Assembly (NCBI RefSeq): GCF_902806445.1
Contig: NZ_LR760298.1
Span: forward strand, 62,001 to 126,000
Length of the DNA stretch: 64,000 nt
Source of the DNA: Listeria sp. PSOL-1
GTDB taxonomy: Bacteria > Bacillota > Bacilli > Lactobacillales > Listeriaceae
Direction: 5' to 3'
The translations under genes were made by a program, and so were the position numbers. Of this stretch, positions 1 to 8,745 are shown piece by piece (positions within the stretch are counted from its first letter, which is position 1; each line of letters starts with the position of its first letter). Below the pieces are notes generated by a model, which saw only the letters and a program-made list of their open reading frames with translations, did no database searches and was not told the origin of the DNA.

Positions 1-211
<211 letters not shown>

Positions 212-309
212 TCTGTGGTGGCAACTTATTAAAAGTTTCACTTTTACCTATTTAAACAAAAATCTAAGGCTAATGCCTGAAAAACTTTTTACGGAAGGAG
301 AAAAACAAC

Positions 310-2391
310 ATGGCTAGAGAGTTCTCCTTAGAAAAGACGCGTAATATTGGAATTATGGCGCACATTGATGCAGGTAAAACCACTACTACAGAGCGTATTC
401 TTTTCTATACAGGGCGTATTCACAAAATTGGTGAAACCCATGAAGGTGCCTCCCAAATGGACTGGATGGAGCAAGAGCAAGAACGTGGTATTACAATCAC
501 ATCTGCTGCGACAACAGCTCAGTGGAAAGGTTACCGTGTAAATATCATTGATACTCCAGGGCACGTAGACTTCACAGTTGAAGTAGAACGTTCTTTGCGT
601 GTACTTGATGGTGCTGTTGCAGTTCTTGACGCACAATCTGGTGTAGAACCGCAAACAGAAACAGTTTGGCGTCAAGCTACTACTTACGGGGTTCCTCGTG
701 TAGTATTCGTTAATAAAATGGATAAAATCGGTGCTGACTTCCTATATTCTGTAGGAACTTTGTATGACCGTCTTGATGCAAATGCGCATCCAATTCAACT
801 TCCAATCGGTGCGGAAGATAATTTTGTCGGAATCATTGATTTAATTGAAATGAAATCATTATATTATGAAGATGATCTTGGTAATGATCCAATTACCAAA
901 GAGATTCCAGAAGATATGAAAGAGCTTGCCGAAGAATATCATGGCAAATTAATCGAGGCAGTTGCTGAACTTGATGAAGAGCTAATGATGAAATATTTAG
1001 AAGGCGAAGAAATCACAAAAGATGAGTTGAAAGCTGCTATCCGTAAAGGAACGCTTGATGTAGCATTTTATCCTGTCGTTTGTGGGACAGCATTTAAAAA
1101 CAAAGGTGTACAACCAATGCTTGATGCTGTTATCGATTATCTTCCAGCGCCAACTGATGTTCCAGCAATCAAAGGTCTTTTACCGGATGGTGACGAAGCT
1201 GAACGTCATGCAAGTGATGAAGAACCATTCTCTTCTCTTGCATTTAAAGTAATGACGGATCCTTTTGTTGGTCGTTTAACTTTCTTCCGCGTTTATTCTG
1301 GTACTTTGAACTCTGGTTCTTATGTGCAAAACTCTTCTAAAGGGAAACGTGAACGTGTTGGACGTATCCTACAAATGCACGCGAATCACCGTGAAGAAAT
1401 TTCTATCGTTTACTCCGGAGATATTGCAGCAGCAGTAGGACTTAAAGATACTTCTACTGGGGATACGCTATGTGATGAGAAATCACAAATTATCTTGGAA
1501 TCCATGGAATTCCCAGAACCAGTTATCTCGGTTGCAATTGAACCTAAATCAAAAGCTGACCAAGATAAAATGGGGCAAGCTCTTGCAAAACTTGCAGAAG
1601 AAGATCCAACATTCCACACTGCAACTGATCCTGAAACGGGTCAAACAATCATCTCTGGTATGGGTGAACTTCACCTTGATATCCTCGTTGATCGTATGAA
1701 ACGTGAATTTAAAGTAGAAGCTAATGTGGGCGCTCCGCAAGTGTCTTACCGCGAAACATTCCGCAAAAAAGCTGAGGTTGAAGGTAAATTTGTACGTCAA
1801 TCTGGTGGACGTGGACAATACGGACACGTGTGGCTTGAAGTTGAGCCGAATGAAGAAGGTAAAGGCTTTGAATTTACAAATGCTATTGTTGGTGGTGTTG
1901 TTCCTCGGGAATACATTCCAGCGGTAGAAGCAGGTGCTGAATCTGCGCTTGAAAATGGCGTGCTTGCTGGATACCCAGTAATTGATGTTAAGGTAAAACT
2001 ATATGATGGTTCTTACCATGATGTCGATTCAAATGAAATGGCCTTTAAAGTGGCTGCATCAATGGCTATCAAGGAAGCAGCTAAAAAATGTGATCCAGTT
2101 CTACTTGAACCAGTAATGCGTGTTGAAACTGTTGTTCCAGAAGAATATTTAGGTGATATCATGGGTGACATTACTAGCCGTCGTGGCCGTGTAGAAGGCA
2201 TGGAAGCACGTGGGAATGCACAAGTTGTAAATGCATTTGTTCCACTTGCAAAAATGTTTGGTTATGCGACTGATCTTCGTTCTGCTACGCAAGGTCGTGG
2301 AACGTATACGATGCATTTTGATCATTATGAAGAAGTTCCTAAATCAATTTCTGAAGAGATCATTGCAGCAAACGGTGGAAAGAAAGAATAA
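310..2391 (+). CDS. fusA: Elongation factor G
   Basis: Translational GTPase that drives tRNA-mRNA translocation on the ribosome and, with RRF, ribosome recycling. 693 residues, the normal length. The G domain is at the N-terminus: G1 AHIDAGKTT, switch [10 protein letters not shown], and NKMD. Domains II to V follow, including the RGQYGHV and [10 protein letters not shown] regions of domains IV and V. The ATG is preceded by GGAAGGAG. It lies between rpsG and tuf and is probably cotranscribed with both. The coding sequence is intact and its codon use is strongly biased, as expected for a highly expressed gene. Confidence 0.99.
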   Translation: MAREFSLEKTRNIGIMAHIDAGKTTTTERILFYTGRIHKIGETHEGASQMDWMEQEQERGITITSAATTAQWKGYRVNIIDTPGHVDFTVEVERSLRVLDGAVAVLDAQSGVEPQTETVWRQATTYGVPRVVFVNKMDKIGADFLYSVGTLYDRLDANAHPIQLPIGAEDNFVGIIDLIEMKSLYYEDDLGNDPITKEIPEDMKELAEEYHGKLIEAVAELDEELMMKYLEGEEITKDELKAAIRKGTLDVAFYPVVCGTAFKNKGVQPMLDAVIDYLPAPTDVPAIKGLLPDGDEAERHASDEEPFSSLAFKVMTDPFVGRLTFFRVYSGTLNSGSYVQNSSKGKRERVGRILQMHANHREEISIVYSGDIAAAVGLKDTSTGDTLCDEKSQIILESMEFPEPVISVAIEPKSKADQDKMGQALAKLAEEDPTFHTATDPETGQTIISGMGELHLDILVDRMKREFKVEANVGAPQVSYRETFRKKAEVEGKFVRQSGGRGQYGHVWLEVEPNEEGKGFEFTNAIVGGVVPREYIPAVEAGAESALENGVLAGYPVIDVKVKLYDGSYHDVDSNEMAFKVAASMAIKEAAKKCDPVLLEPVMRVETVVPEEYLGDIMGDITSRRGRVEGMEARGNAQVVNAFVPLAKMFGYATDLRSATQGRGTYTMHFDHYEEVPKSISEEIIAANGGKKE

Positions 2392-2502
2392 TAATTGCTT
2401 TTTTTCGCGACTTCAAGTATAACTTTATTAGAAGAACTTGCCAGCGTTTTGTTTGGCAAATCAAAATAATTTTTTGGTAAACATTAAGGAGGATATTTTA
2501 AA

Positions 2503-3690
2503 ATGGCAAAAGAAAAATTTGACCGCTCAAAACCCCATGTTAATATTGGTACGATTGGACACGTCGATCACGGTAAAACAACACTTACAGCAGCTATCAC
2601 AACTGTTTTATCTGAGGAAGGTTTGGCACAAGCTTCTGCTTATAACGAAATTGATGGTGCACCTGAAGAACGTGAACGTGGGATTACAATCTCTACTGCA
2701 CACGTAGAATATGAAACTAAAAATCGTCACTATGCACATGTTGACTGCCCAGGGCACGCTGACTATGTTAAAAACATGATCACTGGTGCTGCACAAATGG
2801 ATGGCGCGATCTTAGTAGTGTCTGCTGCTGATGGTCCAATGCCACAAACACGTGAACACATTCTTCTTTCTCGTCAAGTAGGTGTTCCTTACATCGTTGT
2901 ATTCTTAAATAAATGCGACATGGTTGACGATGAAGAGTTATTAGAATTAGTTGAAATGGAAGTTCGTGACCTACTTAGCGACTACGAATTCCCTGGCGAC
3001 GATATTCCAGTAATTAAAGGTTCTGCGCTTAAAGCTCTTGAAGGTGATGAAGCATGGGTACCAAAAATTCACGAATTAATGGACGCTGTAGATGATTACA
3101 TCCCAACTCCAGAACGTGATAACGATAAACCATTCATGATGCCAATTGAGGATGTATTCTCAATCACTGGTCGTGGAACTGTTGCAACAGGTCGTGTTGA
3201 ACGTGGTAAAGTTAACGTCAATGATGAAGTAGAAATCGTTGGTATTGTTGAAGAAAGCAGAAAAGTTGTTGTTACTGGGGTAGAAATGTTCCGTAAACTT
3301 CTTGACTATGCTGAATCAGGAGACAATATTGGTGCGCTTTTACGTGGTGTTGCTCGTGAAGAAATTCAACGTGGCCAAGTATTAGCTAAACCAGGTTCAA
3401 TCACTCCACACACTAACTTTAGAGCTGAAACTTATGTTTTATCTAAAGAAGAAGGTGGACGTCATACTCCATTCTTTAATAACTACCGTCCACAATTCTA
3501 TTTCCGTACAACGGATGTAACTGGTATCGTTACACTTCCAGAAGGTACTGAAATGGTAATGCCTGGAGATAATGTTGAACTAACTGTTGAACTAATTGCT
3601 CCAATCGCTATTGAAGATGGTACGAAATTCTCCATCCGTGAAGGTGGACGTACAGTAGGAGCTGGCGTTGTTTCTTCTATTACTAAATAA
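2503..3690 (+). CDS. tuf: Elongation factor Tu
   Basis: GTPase that delivers aminoacyl-tRNA to the ribosomal A site. 395 residues. The P-loop is GHVDHGKTT (about residues 19-27), followed by DCPGHADYV and NKCDMVDD, then the beta-barrel domains II and III, with the typical end [15 protein letters not shown]. The start follows AAGGAGG. The 111-base gap after fusA contains a small hairpin (TTGCCA 2438-2443 with TGGCAA 2454-2459), so some transcripts may be attenuated between the two genes. A strong terminator follows, which makes this the end of the str operon. Confidence 0.99.
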   Translation: MAKEKFDRSKPHVNIGTIGHVDHGKTTLTAAITTVLSEEGLAQASAYNEIDGAPEERERGITISTAHVEYETKNRHYAHVDCPGHADYVKNMITGAAQMDGAILVVSAADGPMPQTREHILLSRQVGVPYIVVFLNKCDMVDDEELLELVEMEVRDLLSDYEFPGDDIPVIKGSALKALEGDEAWVPKIHELMDAVDDYIPTPERDNDKPFMMPIEDVFSITGRGTVATGRVERGKVNVNDEVEIVGIVEESRKVVVTGVEMFRKLLDYAESGDNIGALLRGVAREEIQRGQVLAKPGSITPHTNFRAETYVLSKEEGGRHTPFFNNYRPQFYFRTTDVTGIVTLPEGTEMVMPGDNVELTVELIAPIAIEDGTKFSIREGGRTVGAGVVSSITK

Positions 3691-3700
3691 TTGAAACAGC

Positions 3701-3737
3701 AAAAAGACAAGGTCATTTTTGACCTTGTCTTTTTTTT
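3701..3737 (+). terminator. Terminator after tuf
   Basis: A perfect 13-bp stem (AAAGACAAGGTCA 3703-3715 with TGACCTTGTCTTT 3720-3732) with a four-base loop and a following T run. The A run on the other side lets it also serve the convergent STAS gene, whose stop codon lies at its edge. Confidence 0.95.
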
Positions 3738-4578
3738 ACAAAATATCATCATGTCTCAAAGCGGCAAAAAGTGAATTGTATGATTGAACATTTTTAAAAT
3801 TAATTCCGGCTTGCACAGCTGTCTGGGCAACTTCCGGACGAATACCAGAAAACATGGATTTAATCCCAAGCAATTCGAGAATATTCATCAGCTCAAATAA
3901 TTCGCCTGCGACCATTGTGTCAAGGATTGGAGAATCAGACATATCAATGTATAATTTTTCAATTTTAGCAAGCGCACATCGTTTTGGGACAGATTCTTTT
4001 ATTTTTCTAGCACGATGGGTATCAATGTCACCAATAAGTGGCAAAATGGCAATATTTTCAGTGATGGGAATGATTGGTGCCCCTAATTCAGCAATTAGAA
4101 TTTGTTGTTTTTCAAGATGACTTTGCATCAGAAGCTGATACATTTTTGCAAAGCGTTCGATCAATTCATTAAAGGCAATCTGAACTTGTTCTGTTAGGTC
4201 AAGCGCTGTTTGAGGTTTGATTTCTTTTTTGTTTTCAAGAAATCGTTTGATGAATTGCATGAAAATAGCTCGTGTCTCATTTAAGACATGAATGACTTCA
4301 AAAACAGGCGTTTCAGAACTAAGGCGTGTTTTTGCTATAGCCACGCTCCATTCTTCAACAAGACGTTTGTATTCTGTTTTGTCATCAAGTAAGTAGGAAA
4401 TAATTGCTTGAACAATTTGTTGAAGATCCATCCAGAATTGATTGTGATGCGCTTCATCAAAATAAATAGAATCAAAGGGAAGGATGTTATCATTTTTTAT
4501 TTTTTCTATCCATTTTGTGGCGATGGTTTCAGTGTTTTCTTTTAAATAATTGTAAAGCTCTAATTTGTAGTTTATCAT
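3736..4578 (-). CDS. RsbR-type stressosome protein (STAS domain)
   Basis: RsbR paralogues form the stressosome with RsbS and RsbT and feed stress signals to the general stress sigma factor SigB. About 280 residues: a variable alpha-helical, globin-like N-terminal sensor half (about 1-155), then a STAS domain with IPLIGDIDT-like and GIRPEVAQ motifs. Both threonines corresponding to the RsbT kinase targets of RsbR (T171 and T205 in B. subtilis) are present at about T187 (GDIDT) and T221 (LDTMVA), with the same 34-residue spacing. I chose the ATG at 4578 because GGAGG sits eight bases before it; a longer frame starts 15 bases upstream, inside that binding site. Single gene, convergent with tuf. 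Which paralogue it is cannot be told. Confidence 0.85.
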   Translation of the reverse strand: MINYKLELYNYLKENTETIATKWIEKIKNDNILPFDSIYFDEAHHNQFWMDLQQIVQAIISYLLDDKTEYKRLVEEWSVAIAKTRLSSETPVFEVIHVLNETRAIFMQFIKRFLENKKEIKPQTALDLTEQVQIAFNELIERFAKMYQLLMQSHLEKQQILIAELGAPIIPITENIAILPLIGDIDTHRARKIKESVPKRCALAKIEKLYIDMSDSPILDTMVAGELFELMNILELLGIKSMFSGIRPEVAQTAVQAGINFKNVQSYNSLFAALRHDDIL

Positions 4579-4677
4579 CTCTTTTTCCTCCATATGTAAA
4601 ATTTCTTGTCATATACTATTGTAAAGTTGAATCTCAAAAATTTCAAAAGAAAGATAGAAGTTTATAATTTTTTTACA

Positions 4678-4780
4678 TAAAAAACCACTACGGAAAGGGA
4701 GAAAACCGTAGTGGCCAAAAAGGGAGTTTTGGATTTTTCATTTAAAAAGGGGAAAATGAAAAAGTTTGTTTCTTGTTAGC
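4678..4780 (-). ncRNA. LhrC-like small RNA, copy 1
   Basis: On the minus strand a -10 (TATAAT, plus 4786-4791) with a weak -35 (TTCTTG, 16-base spacing) leads into a transcript of about 100 nt. It has a 5' hairpin (arms plus 4734-4743 and 4754-4763) with a C-rich loop TTTTCCCC, a small stem (4715-4720 with 4727-4732) exposing CTCCCT, and a perfect 9-bp terminator stem (4685-4693 with 4706-4714) whose 12-base loop is TTTTCTCCCTTT, then six U. This is the layout of the L. monocytogenes LhrC family, which use CU-rich loops to bind Shine-Dalgarno sequences. No open frame is conserved between the two copies. Family assignment is by architecture only. Confidence 0.75.
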
Positions 4781-4877
4781 TTGTAATTATATAATACCTA
4801 TCCTTAACAAGAATTTACTGTGATTTGTATGAAATTTTTATTAGAAATCTAAAAACTTTTTTTCATGATCGAGTGCA

Positions 4878-4975
4878 TAAAAAAATCACTGTGGAAAAGG
4901 AGAGAACCACAGTGATAAAAAAGGAGAATAAGATAAGAAACAATGAAAAAGGGAGAAAAATATTGTTTCTTGTTT
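4878..4975 (-). ncRNA. LhrC-like small RNA, copy 2
   Basis: Second, diverged copy of the element about 200 bases upstream. Minus-strand -10 TATAGA (plus 4981-4986), a 5' hairpin with a perfect 10-bp stem (4935-4944 with 4962-4971) and loop containing TTCTCCC, a single-stranded stretch with ATTCTCCTTTTTT, and a 10-bp terminator stem (4885-4894 with 4907-4916) with loop TTCTCTCCTTTT and a U run. Both copies begin with AACAAGAAACAA. Three CU-rich sites in loop, linker and terminator loop are the hallmark of LhrC RNAs, which are also encoded in tandem in L. monocytogenes. Confidence 0.75.
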
Positions 4976-4985
4976 ATATTTCTAT

Positions 4986-5018
4986 ATTAATCGTTAAAGT
5001 TAAAAATTTAACGTTAAT
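4986..5018. promoter_or_regulatory. Inverted repeat at the sRNA copy 2 promoter
   Basis: ATTAATCGTTAAA (4986-4998) and TTTAACGTTAAT (5007-5018) form an inverted repeat with one unpaired base. It covers the region where the -35 of the copy 2 small RNA should be, and no good -35 hexamer is present, so an activator site is plausible. LhrC promoters of L. monocytogenes depend on the response regulator LisR. That this is a LisR site is a guess. Confidence 0.4.
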
Positions 5019-5078
5019 TTTGTGAGATTTTGCTAATAAAATATTTAAAAAAAGCAAATAAAATGAAAGAAGCTTTAT

Positions 5079-5434
5079 ATGCTAAAGATAAAGCACATTT
5101 ATGAGCAAAGAGGAAATTCAGATGGGTATCGCATTTTAGTAGATTGTATTTGGCCTCGCGGGATTTCTAAAAAAGAAGCACAACTAGACGAATGGAGGAA
5201 GTTGCACTATCAACAGAGCTTCGCAAAAATTTTCATGAACAAAAGATAACTTTTACAGCGTTTAAAAAAGAATATTTAACAGAAATAAAAAATAATCCTG
5301 CAGCACTTGAATTTAAAAAGAAAATAAATAAACGGTTAATACAGCAAAATATAACACTTCTATATAGGGCAAAAGACGAAATACACAACCAAGCAGCCAT
5401 TTTGAAAGAGTGGCTCAATGAATCACATTATTGA
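5079..5434 (+). pseudogene. DUF488 family protein, frameshifted
   Basis: Two overlapping frames together make one DUF488 (YeaO-like) protein of about 118 residues. The N-terminal part starts at ATG 5079 (MLKIKHIYEQRGNSDGYRILVD, then WPRGISKKEAQLDEW) and runs out of frame near 5186-5195. The C-terminal part continues in the next frame (VALSTELRKNF to LLYRAKDEIHNQAAILKEWL, stop 5432-5434). Both parts carry family motifs (DGYRILVDxxWPRG and TLLYxAKDExHNxA), so one indel around the GAATGGAGGAAG stretch split a formerly intact gene. No homopolymer lies at the break, which argues slightly against a simple sequencing error. The family's function is unknown. Confidence 0.75.
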
Positions 5435-5459
5435 CAATGAGAATCATTATCAATATAAT
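5431..5459 (+). promoter_or_regulatory. Promoter with Fur box for the haem oxygenase gene
   Basis: TTGACA (5431-5436), a 17-base spacer and TATAAT (5454-5459) form a consensus sigma-A promoter. A near-perfect Fur box, GACAATGAGAATCATTATC (5433-5451), sits between and over the two hexamers, inside a palindrome flanked by ATTGA and TCAAT. Iron-replete Fur would block the promoter completely. Confidence 0.9.
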
Positions 5460-5506
5460 CAAGCTAAATAAGCAGAAATGTGCTATATATAAGGAGGATG
5501 TTATAA

Positions 5507-5854
5507 ATGATTATTGTTACAAATACAATCAAGGTGGAAAAAGGTTACGAGGAGCAAGTCATTAAGCAATTTACTGAGAGTGTACTAACTCGCTCGATTA
5601 CTGAGGTGGAAGGTTTTTTAGGATTTGAACTTTGGAAAACAAATTTAACGCCTGATATCGATTATGGGGAAGTCATTGTTATGAGTAAGTGGACGGATGC
5701 TGAATCACAAAAAGCTTGGGTCAAAAGTGAGTCTTTTAAAAAAATACATGGACGTACCAAAGAGTCTCGTGAACAAAAACGGGATCGAAAGGGGATTATT
5801 AACAACCATGTCATGCAATATGAAGTAGTACATAATCAGAGTAGCCCGTTATAA
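5507..5854 (+). CDS. IsdG-family haem-degrading monooxygenase
   Basis: Cytosolic enzyme that opens haem and frees iron. 115 residues, a single ABM-fold domain. The three residues that are catalytic in S. aureus IsdG have counterparts: N6 (MIIVTNTIKV), W71 (KAWVKS) and H81 (FKKIHGR). An excellent AAGGAGG precedes the ATG. The Fur box directly upstream makes this an iron-starvation gene. No haem transporter lies beside it, so it probably acts with uptake genes encoded elsewhere. Confidence 0.9.
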   Translation: MIIVTNTIKVEKGYEEQVIKQFTESVLTRSITEVEGFLGFELWKTNLTPDIDYGEVIVMSKWTDAESQKAWVKSESFKKIHGRTKESREQKRDRKGIINNHVMQYEVVHNQSSPL

Positions 5855-5958
5855 TTTTAGTAGATTAGGTTTTCAAATGTAGAAAACGGGTATGAGTTAT
5901 GACAATGGAGTAAAAATATAAATAAAGGTTTCATTGTTAGAAAGAAGAGGGATGAAAA

Positions 5959-6690
5959 ATGGTGAATAAATTTGTAAAAAAGGAAGATGCGCTGAAACAT
6001 TATGATGCAGAAAAATTTCGTACACCTGATGGTTATACAAGTGATATCTTGCTTTTCACTATTAAAAAGCAAGCTGAAGTACCGAAATTACATGTTCTTT
6101 TAATTGAAAGAAGTAAGGAAAATGCAGAGGGAAAACCGAATATTGAAGGCGGAAAATGGGCGATTCCAGGTGGTTTCGTTAATCCGGATGAGGATGCTTA
6201 TACTGCAGGAGTAAGAGAACTTAAAGAAGAAACGGGACTTTCTGATATTGCGCTTACGGCTTTTGGAGTTTTTGATAAGCCTGGGCGTGATCCTCGTGGG
6301 TGGATTATTTCAAGGGCACATTATGCTTTTGCGCCACTTGAATCACTTGGTGAGCGCTTAGCTTCTGATGATGCTGCTAAAGTGGAGTTGTTTTCAGTTG
6401 AAGACGCACTCAATTTATCGCTTGCGTTTGACCATAAAGAGATTTTATTAGCGGCTTTTCAAACGGTTACAAAGGAAATGTTACTTTCAACAAAGGTTAG
6501 CTGTTTTCTACCAGAATATTTTACAGAGCAGGAGTTATATCATGCTTTAGCGGGATGTACGGTGAAAGAAGCGTTGCCACCATTTGAAGATTTTACGCAG
6601 TATCTGCTATTGCTGCCATTTTTAGAGCGCTGTGAAAATAATAAATATCATTTTAGTTCAGAGGCTAATGCGCACAGCATTTTCTTTTGA
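5959..6690 (+). CDS. Nudix hydrolase with C-terminal extension (NrtR/YtkG-like)
   Basis: 243 residues. The N-terminal half is a Nudix domain with a complete Nudix box (G72-x5-E78-x7-REL-x-EE-x-GL, ending at L94), so hydrolysis of a nucleoside diphosphate derivative is likely; ADP-ribose-type substrates are usual in this subfamily. The remaining 100 residues resemble the winged-helix part of NrtR-like NAD regulators, but I cannot confirm DNA binding. The intact box speaks for an enzyme rather than a pure repressor. Monocistronic, ATG 5959 after AGAAGAGGG. Confidence 0.75.
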   Translation: MVNKFVKKEDALKHYDAEKFRTPDGYTSDILLFTIKKQAEVPKLHVLLIERSKENAEGKPNIEGGKWAIPGGFVNPDEDAYTAGVRELKEETGLSDIALTAFGVFDKPGRDPRGWIISRAHYAFAPLESLGERLASDDAAKVELFSVEDALNLSLAFDHKEILLAAFQTVTKEMLLSTKVSCFLPEYFTEQELYHALAGCTVKEALPPFEDFTQYLLLLPFLERCENNKYHFSSEANAHSIFF

Positions 6691-6770
6691 TGTAAAAATT
6701 GCAACTTGATGTTGCATTTTTTTATAGTTTAAATTATGGTAAAATCAAAGAAAACTCAAAGGAGTACAGC

Positions 6771-7526
6771 ATGAATACAATAACTGTCAAAAACGTTACT
6801 TTTGGTGAAGGGCGGCCAAAGATTTGTGCATCAATCGTTGGTGAAGATGTAGCCAATATCCAAGAAGAAGCTGAATTGATCAAAAAAGCTGCGCCGGACT
6901 TGGTTGAGTGGCGTATGGATTTTTTTGACGATGTGGAAGATTTAGCTAAAGTGAAAGTGGCGCTACAAAAAATTCGGGTTATTCTGGATAAGAAGCCCCT
7001 TGTTGTTACATTTCGTAGTAAAACAGAAGGCGGAGAACGCGAGCTGCCATTTGGATTTTATTTTGCTTTAAATCAAGAGCTCATCGCAACTGGAATGCCT
7101 GATTTTGTTGACTTAGAGCTTTTTAGTGATGAAAAGGGGCTTTTAGAAACAATACATATTGCTCATAAGCGAAATGTAAGAGTTATTATTAGCAATCATG
7201 ATTTTGCTAAAACACCTACGCAAGAAGAATTGGTTAAACGTCTACGTAAGATGGAATCTCTTGGCGCAGATATAACTAAAATAGCTGTTATGCCGAATTC
7301 TCCACAAGACGTCCTTGTCCTTTTGACAGCAACGAATGAGATGAAAGAACAATATGCGACACGCCCATTTATTACAATGTCAATGAATAAAATGGGTGTT
7401 ATTAGCCGCATGACAGGACAATTATTTGGCTCGAGTGTGACATTTGGTTCAGTAAAAGCAGCTTCGGCGCCTGGGCAAGTTAGTGTTTCTGAATTAAAGA
7501 AAATGCTTTCATTTTTTGCGGAGTAA
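6771..7526 (+). CDS. aroD: 3-dehydroquinate dehydratase, type I
   Basis: Third step of the shikimate pathway, by Schiff-base chemistry. 251 residues, normal for type I. Key residues are visible: EWRMD (Glu-x-Arg pair), SNHDF (general base His) and ITKIAVMP (Schiff-base Lys). I chose ATG 6771, which follows AAAGGAG; a frame extending 72 bases upstream has no binding site. It stands alone, without other aro genes. Confidence 0.95.
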   Translation: MNTITVKNVTFGEGRPKICASIVGEDVANIQEEAELIKKAAPDLVEWRMDFFDDVEDLAKVKVALQKIRVILDKKPLVVTFRSKTEGGERELPFGFYFALNQELIATGMPDFVDLELFSDEKGLLETIHIAHKRNVRVIISNHDFAKTPTQEELVKRLRKMESLGADITKIAVMPNSPQDVLVLLTATNEMKEQYATRPFITMSMNKMGVISRMTGQLFGSSVTFGSVKAASAPGQVSVSELKKMLSFFAE

Positions 7527-7617
7527 TTGTGGCAAATTGATGTGCAGTATTGCGTAGAAGCTAGAAATATGTTAAAATTAATCTTAGTCAATATGGACGG
7601 TTTTAGGAGGAAAAATA

Positions 7618-7854
7618 ATGAGTACAGCACTATCTATCATACTCGTCGTTATATCAGTACTATTAGTAATCGTAATTATTCTTCAACCTGGTAAGAGCAA
7701 TGGTTTATCTGGCGCAATTTCCGGAGGTGCAGAACAATTATTTGGTAAACAAAAAGCAAGAGGATTAGAATTGATTTTGCATCGTGCAACGATTGTTCTA
7801 GCAATTATCTTCTTTGCAGTACTGATTATGATGTCTTTTGTATTTAACAAATAA
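7618..7854 (+). CDS. secG: Preprotein translocase subunit SecG
   Basis: Small subunit of the SecYEG channel. 78 residues with two membrane helices (about 4-22 and 53-74) joined by a glycine-rich cytoplasmic loop containing LSGAISGGAEQLFG, the family signature. TTTTAGGAGG precedes the ATG. It heads the conserved secG-est-rnr-smpB-ssrA order of Bacilli, although a terminator separates it from the esterase gene. Confidence 0.95.
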   Translation: MSTALSIILVVISVLLVIVIILQPGKSNGLSGAISGGAEQLFGKQKARGLELILHRATIVLAIIFFAVLIMMSFVFNK

Positions 7855-7861
7855 GATGATG

Positions 7862-7903
7862 CAAGACCACCTGAACAACGGTTTTAGGTGGTCTTGTTGT
7901 TTT
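7862..7903 (+). terminator. Terminator after secG
   Basis: Perfect 11-bp stem CAAGACCACCT (7862-7872) with AGGTGGTCTTG (7886-7896), 13-base loop, then a T-rich tail. Confidence 0.92.
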
Positions 7904-7976
7904 TAATATTTGAGATTCCAGCGATTTTTTCGTAAACTAGAAACAGAAATGAATTTTTAAGTAGGAGCGTTTAACT

Positions 7977-8723
7977 ATGAAAATTACCCCACCAAAACCA
8001 TTTTTATTTGAGACGGGAAAAAGAGCTGTGCTTCTTCTTCACGGTTTTACTGGAAGTTCCGCTGATGTACGTATGTTGGGGCGTTTTTTACAGGACCATC
8101 AGTATACATGTTATGCTCCTCAGTATAAAGGGCACGGGGTTTCGCCTGATTTACTTTTGCAAACTGGGCCAGACGATTGGTGGCAAGATGTGCTTGATGC
8201 CTATGATTATTTGCAAGAGCTTGGATATCAGGAAATTGCTGTGGCGGGGCTTTCGCTTGGAGGTTTATTTTCATTAAAGTTAGGGCTTAATAAACCACTT
8301 GTAGGGATTGTTTCGATGAGTACGCCAACAAAAATGGATAGCTCTTCACCAATCATTTCCGGTTATTTAGAATATGTACGCAATTATAAAAAACTAGAGG
8401 GAAAAACAACAGAACAAATGGAGCGGGAAATGTTATTTTACCAAGATAAATCAATGGCACAGATTGCTAAGCTAAAAGATGAAATTAATCATGTCATGAG
8501 CCAGGTAGATCTGGTTTATACACCTATTTTGGTAGTACAAGGTAAGCTTGATGAAATGGTTGACCCAAATGGTGCGAAGTGGATTTATGACTCGGTAGAA
8601 TCAACCGATAAAGAATTTATCTGGTATGAAAATTCTGGTCATGTTATTACGATTGATAAAGAACGGAAAAAATTGCAAGATGATATTTTAACATTTTTAA
8701 ATCAGTTAAATTGGCAAGATTAA
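7977..8723 (+). CDS. est: Carboxylesterase (Est30/YvaK family)
   Basis: Alpha/beta hydrolase of 248 residues. The catalytic triad is readable: serine in GLSLGG (about 94), aspartate in GKLDEMVDP (about 193) and histidine in NSGHVI (about 223); the oxyanion region is LLHGFTGS. Members of this family hydrolyse short-chain carboxylic esters in the cytosol; the physiological substrate is not known. It lies just before rnr, as in many Bacilli. Confidence 0.92.
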   Translation: MKITPPKPFLFETGKRAVLLLHGFTGSSADVRMLGRFLQDHQYTCYAPQYKGHGVSPDLLLQTGPDDWWQDVLDAYDYLQELGYQEIAVAGLSLGGLFSLKLGLNKPLVGIVSMSTPTKMDSSSPIISGYLEYVRNYKKLEGKTTEQMEREMLFYQDKSMAQIAKLKDEINHVMSQVDLVYTPILVVQGKLDEMVDPNGAKWIYDSVESTDKEFIWYENSGHVITIDKERKKLQDDILTFLNQLNWQD

Positions 8724-8745
8724 TATTTTTTAAAGGAGGGAAAAA

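Noticed and set aside
2438-2459. Terminator between fusA and tuf
   Set aside because: Six-bp stem with no T run; at most a weak attenuator.
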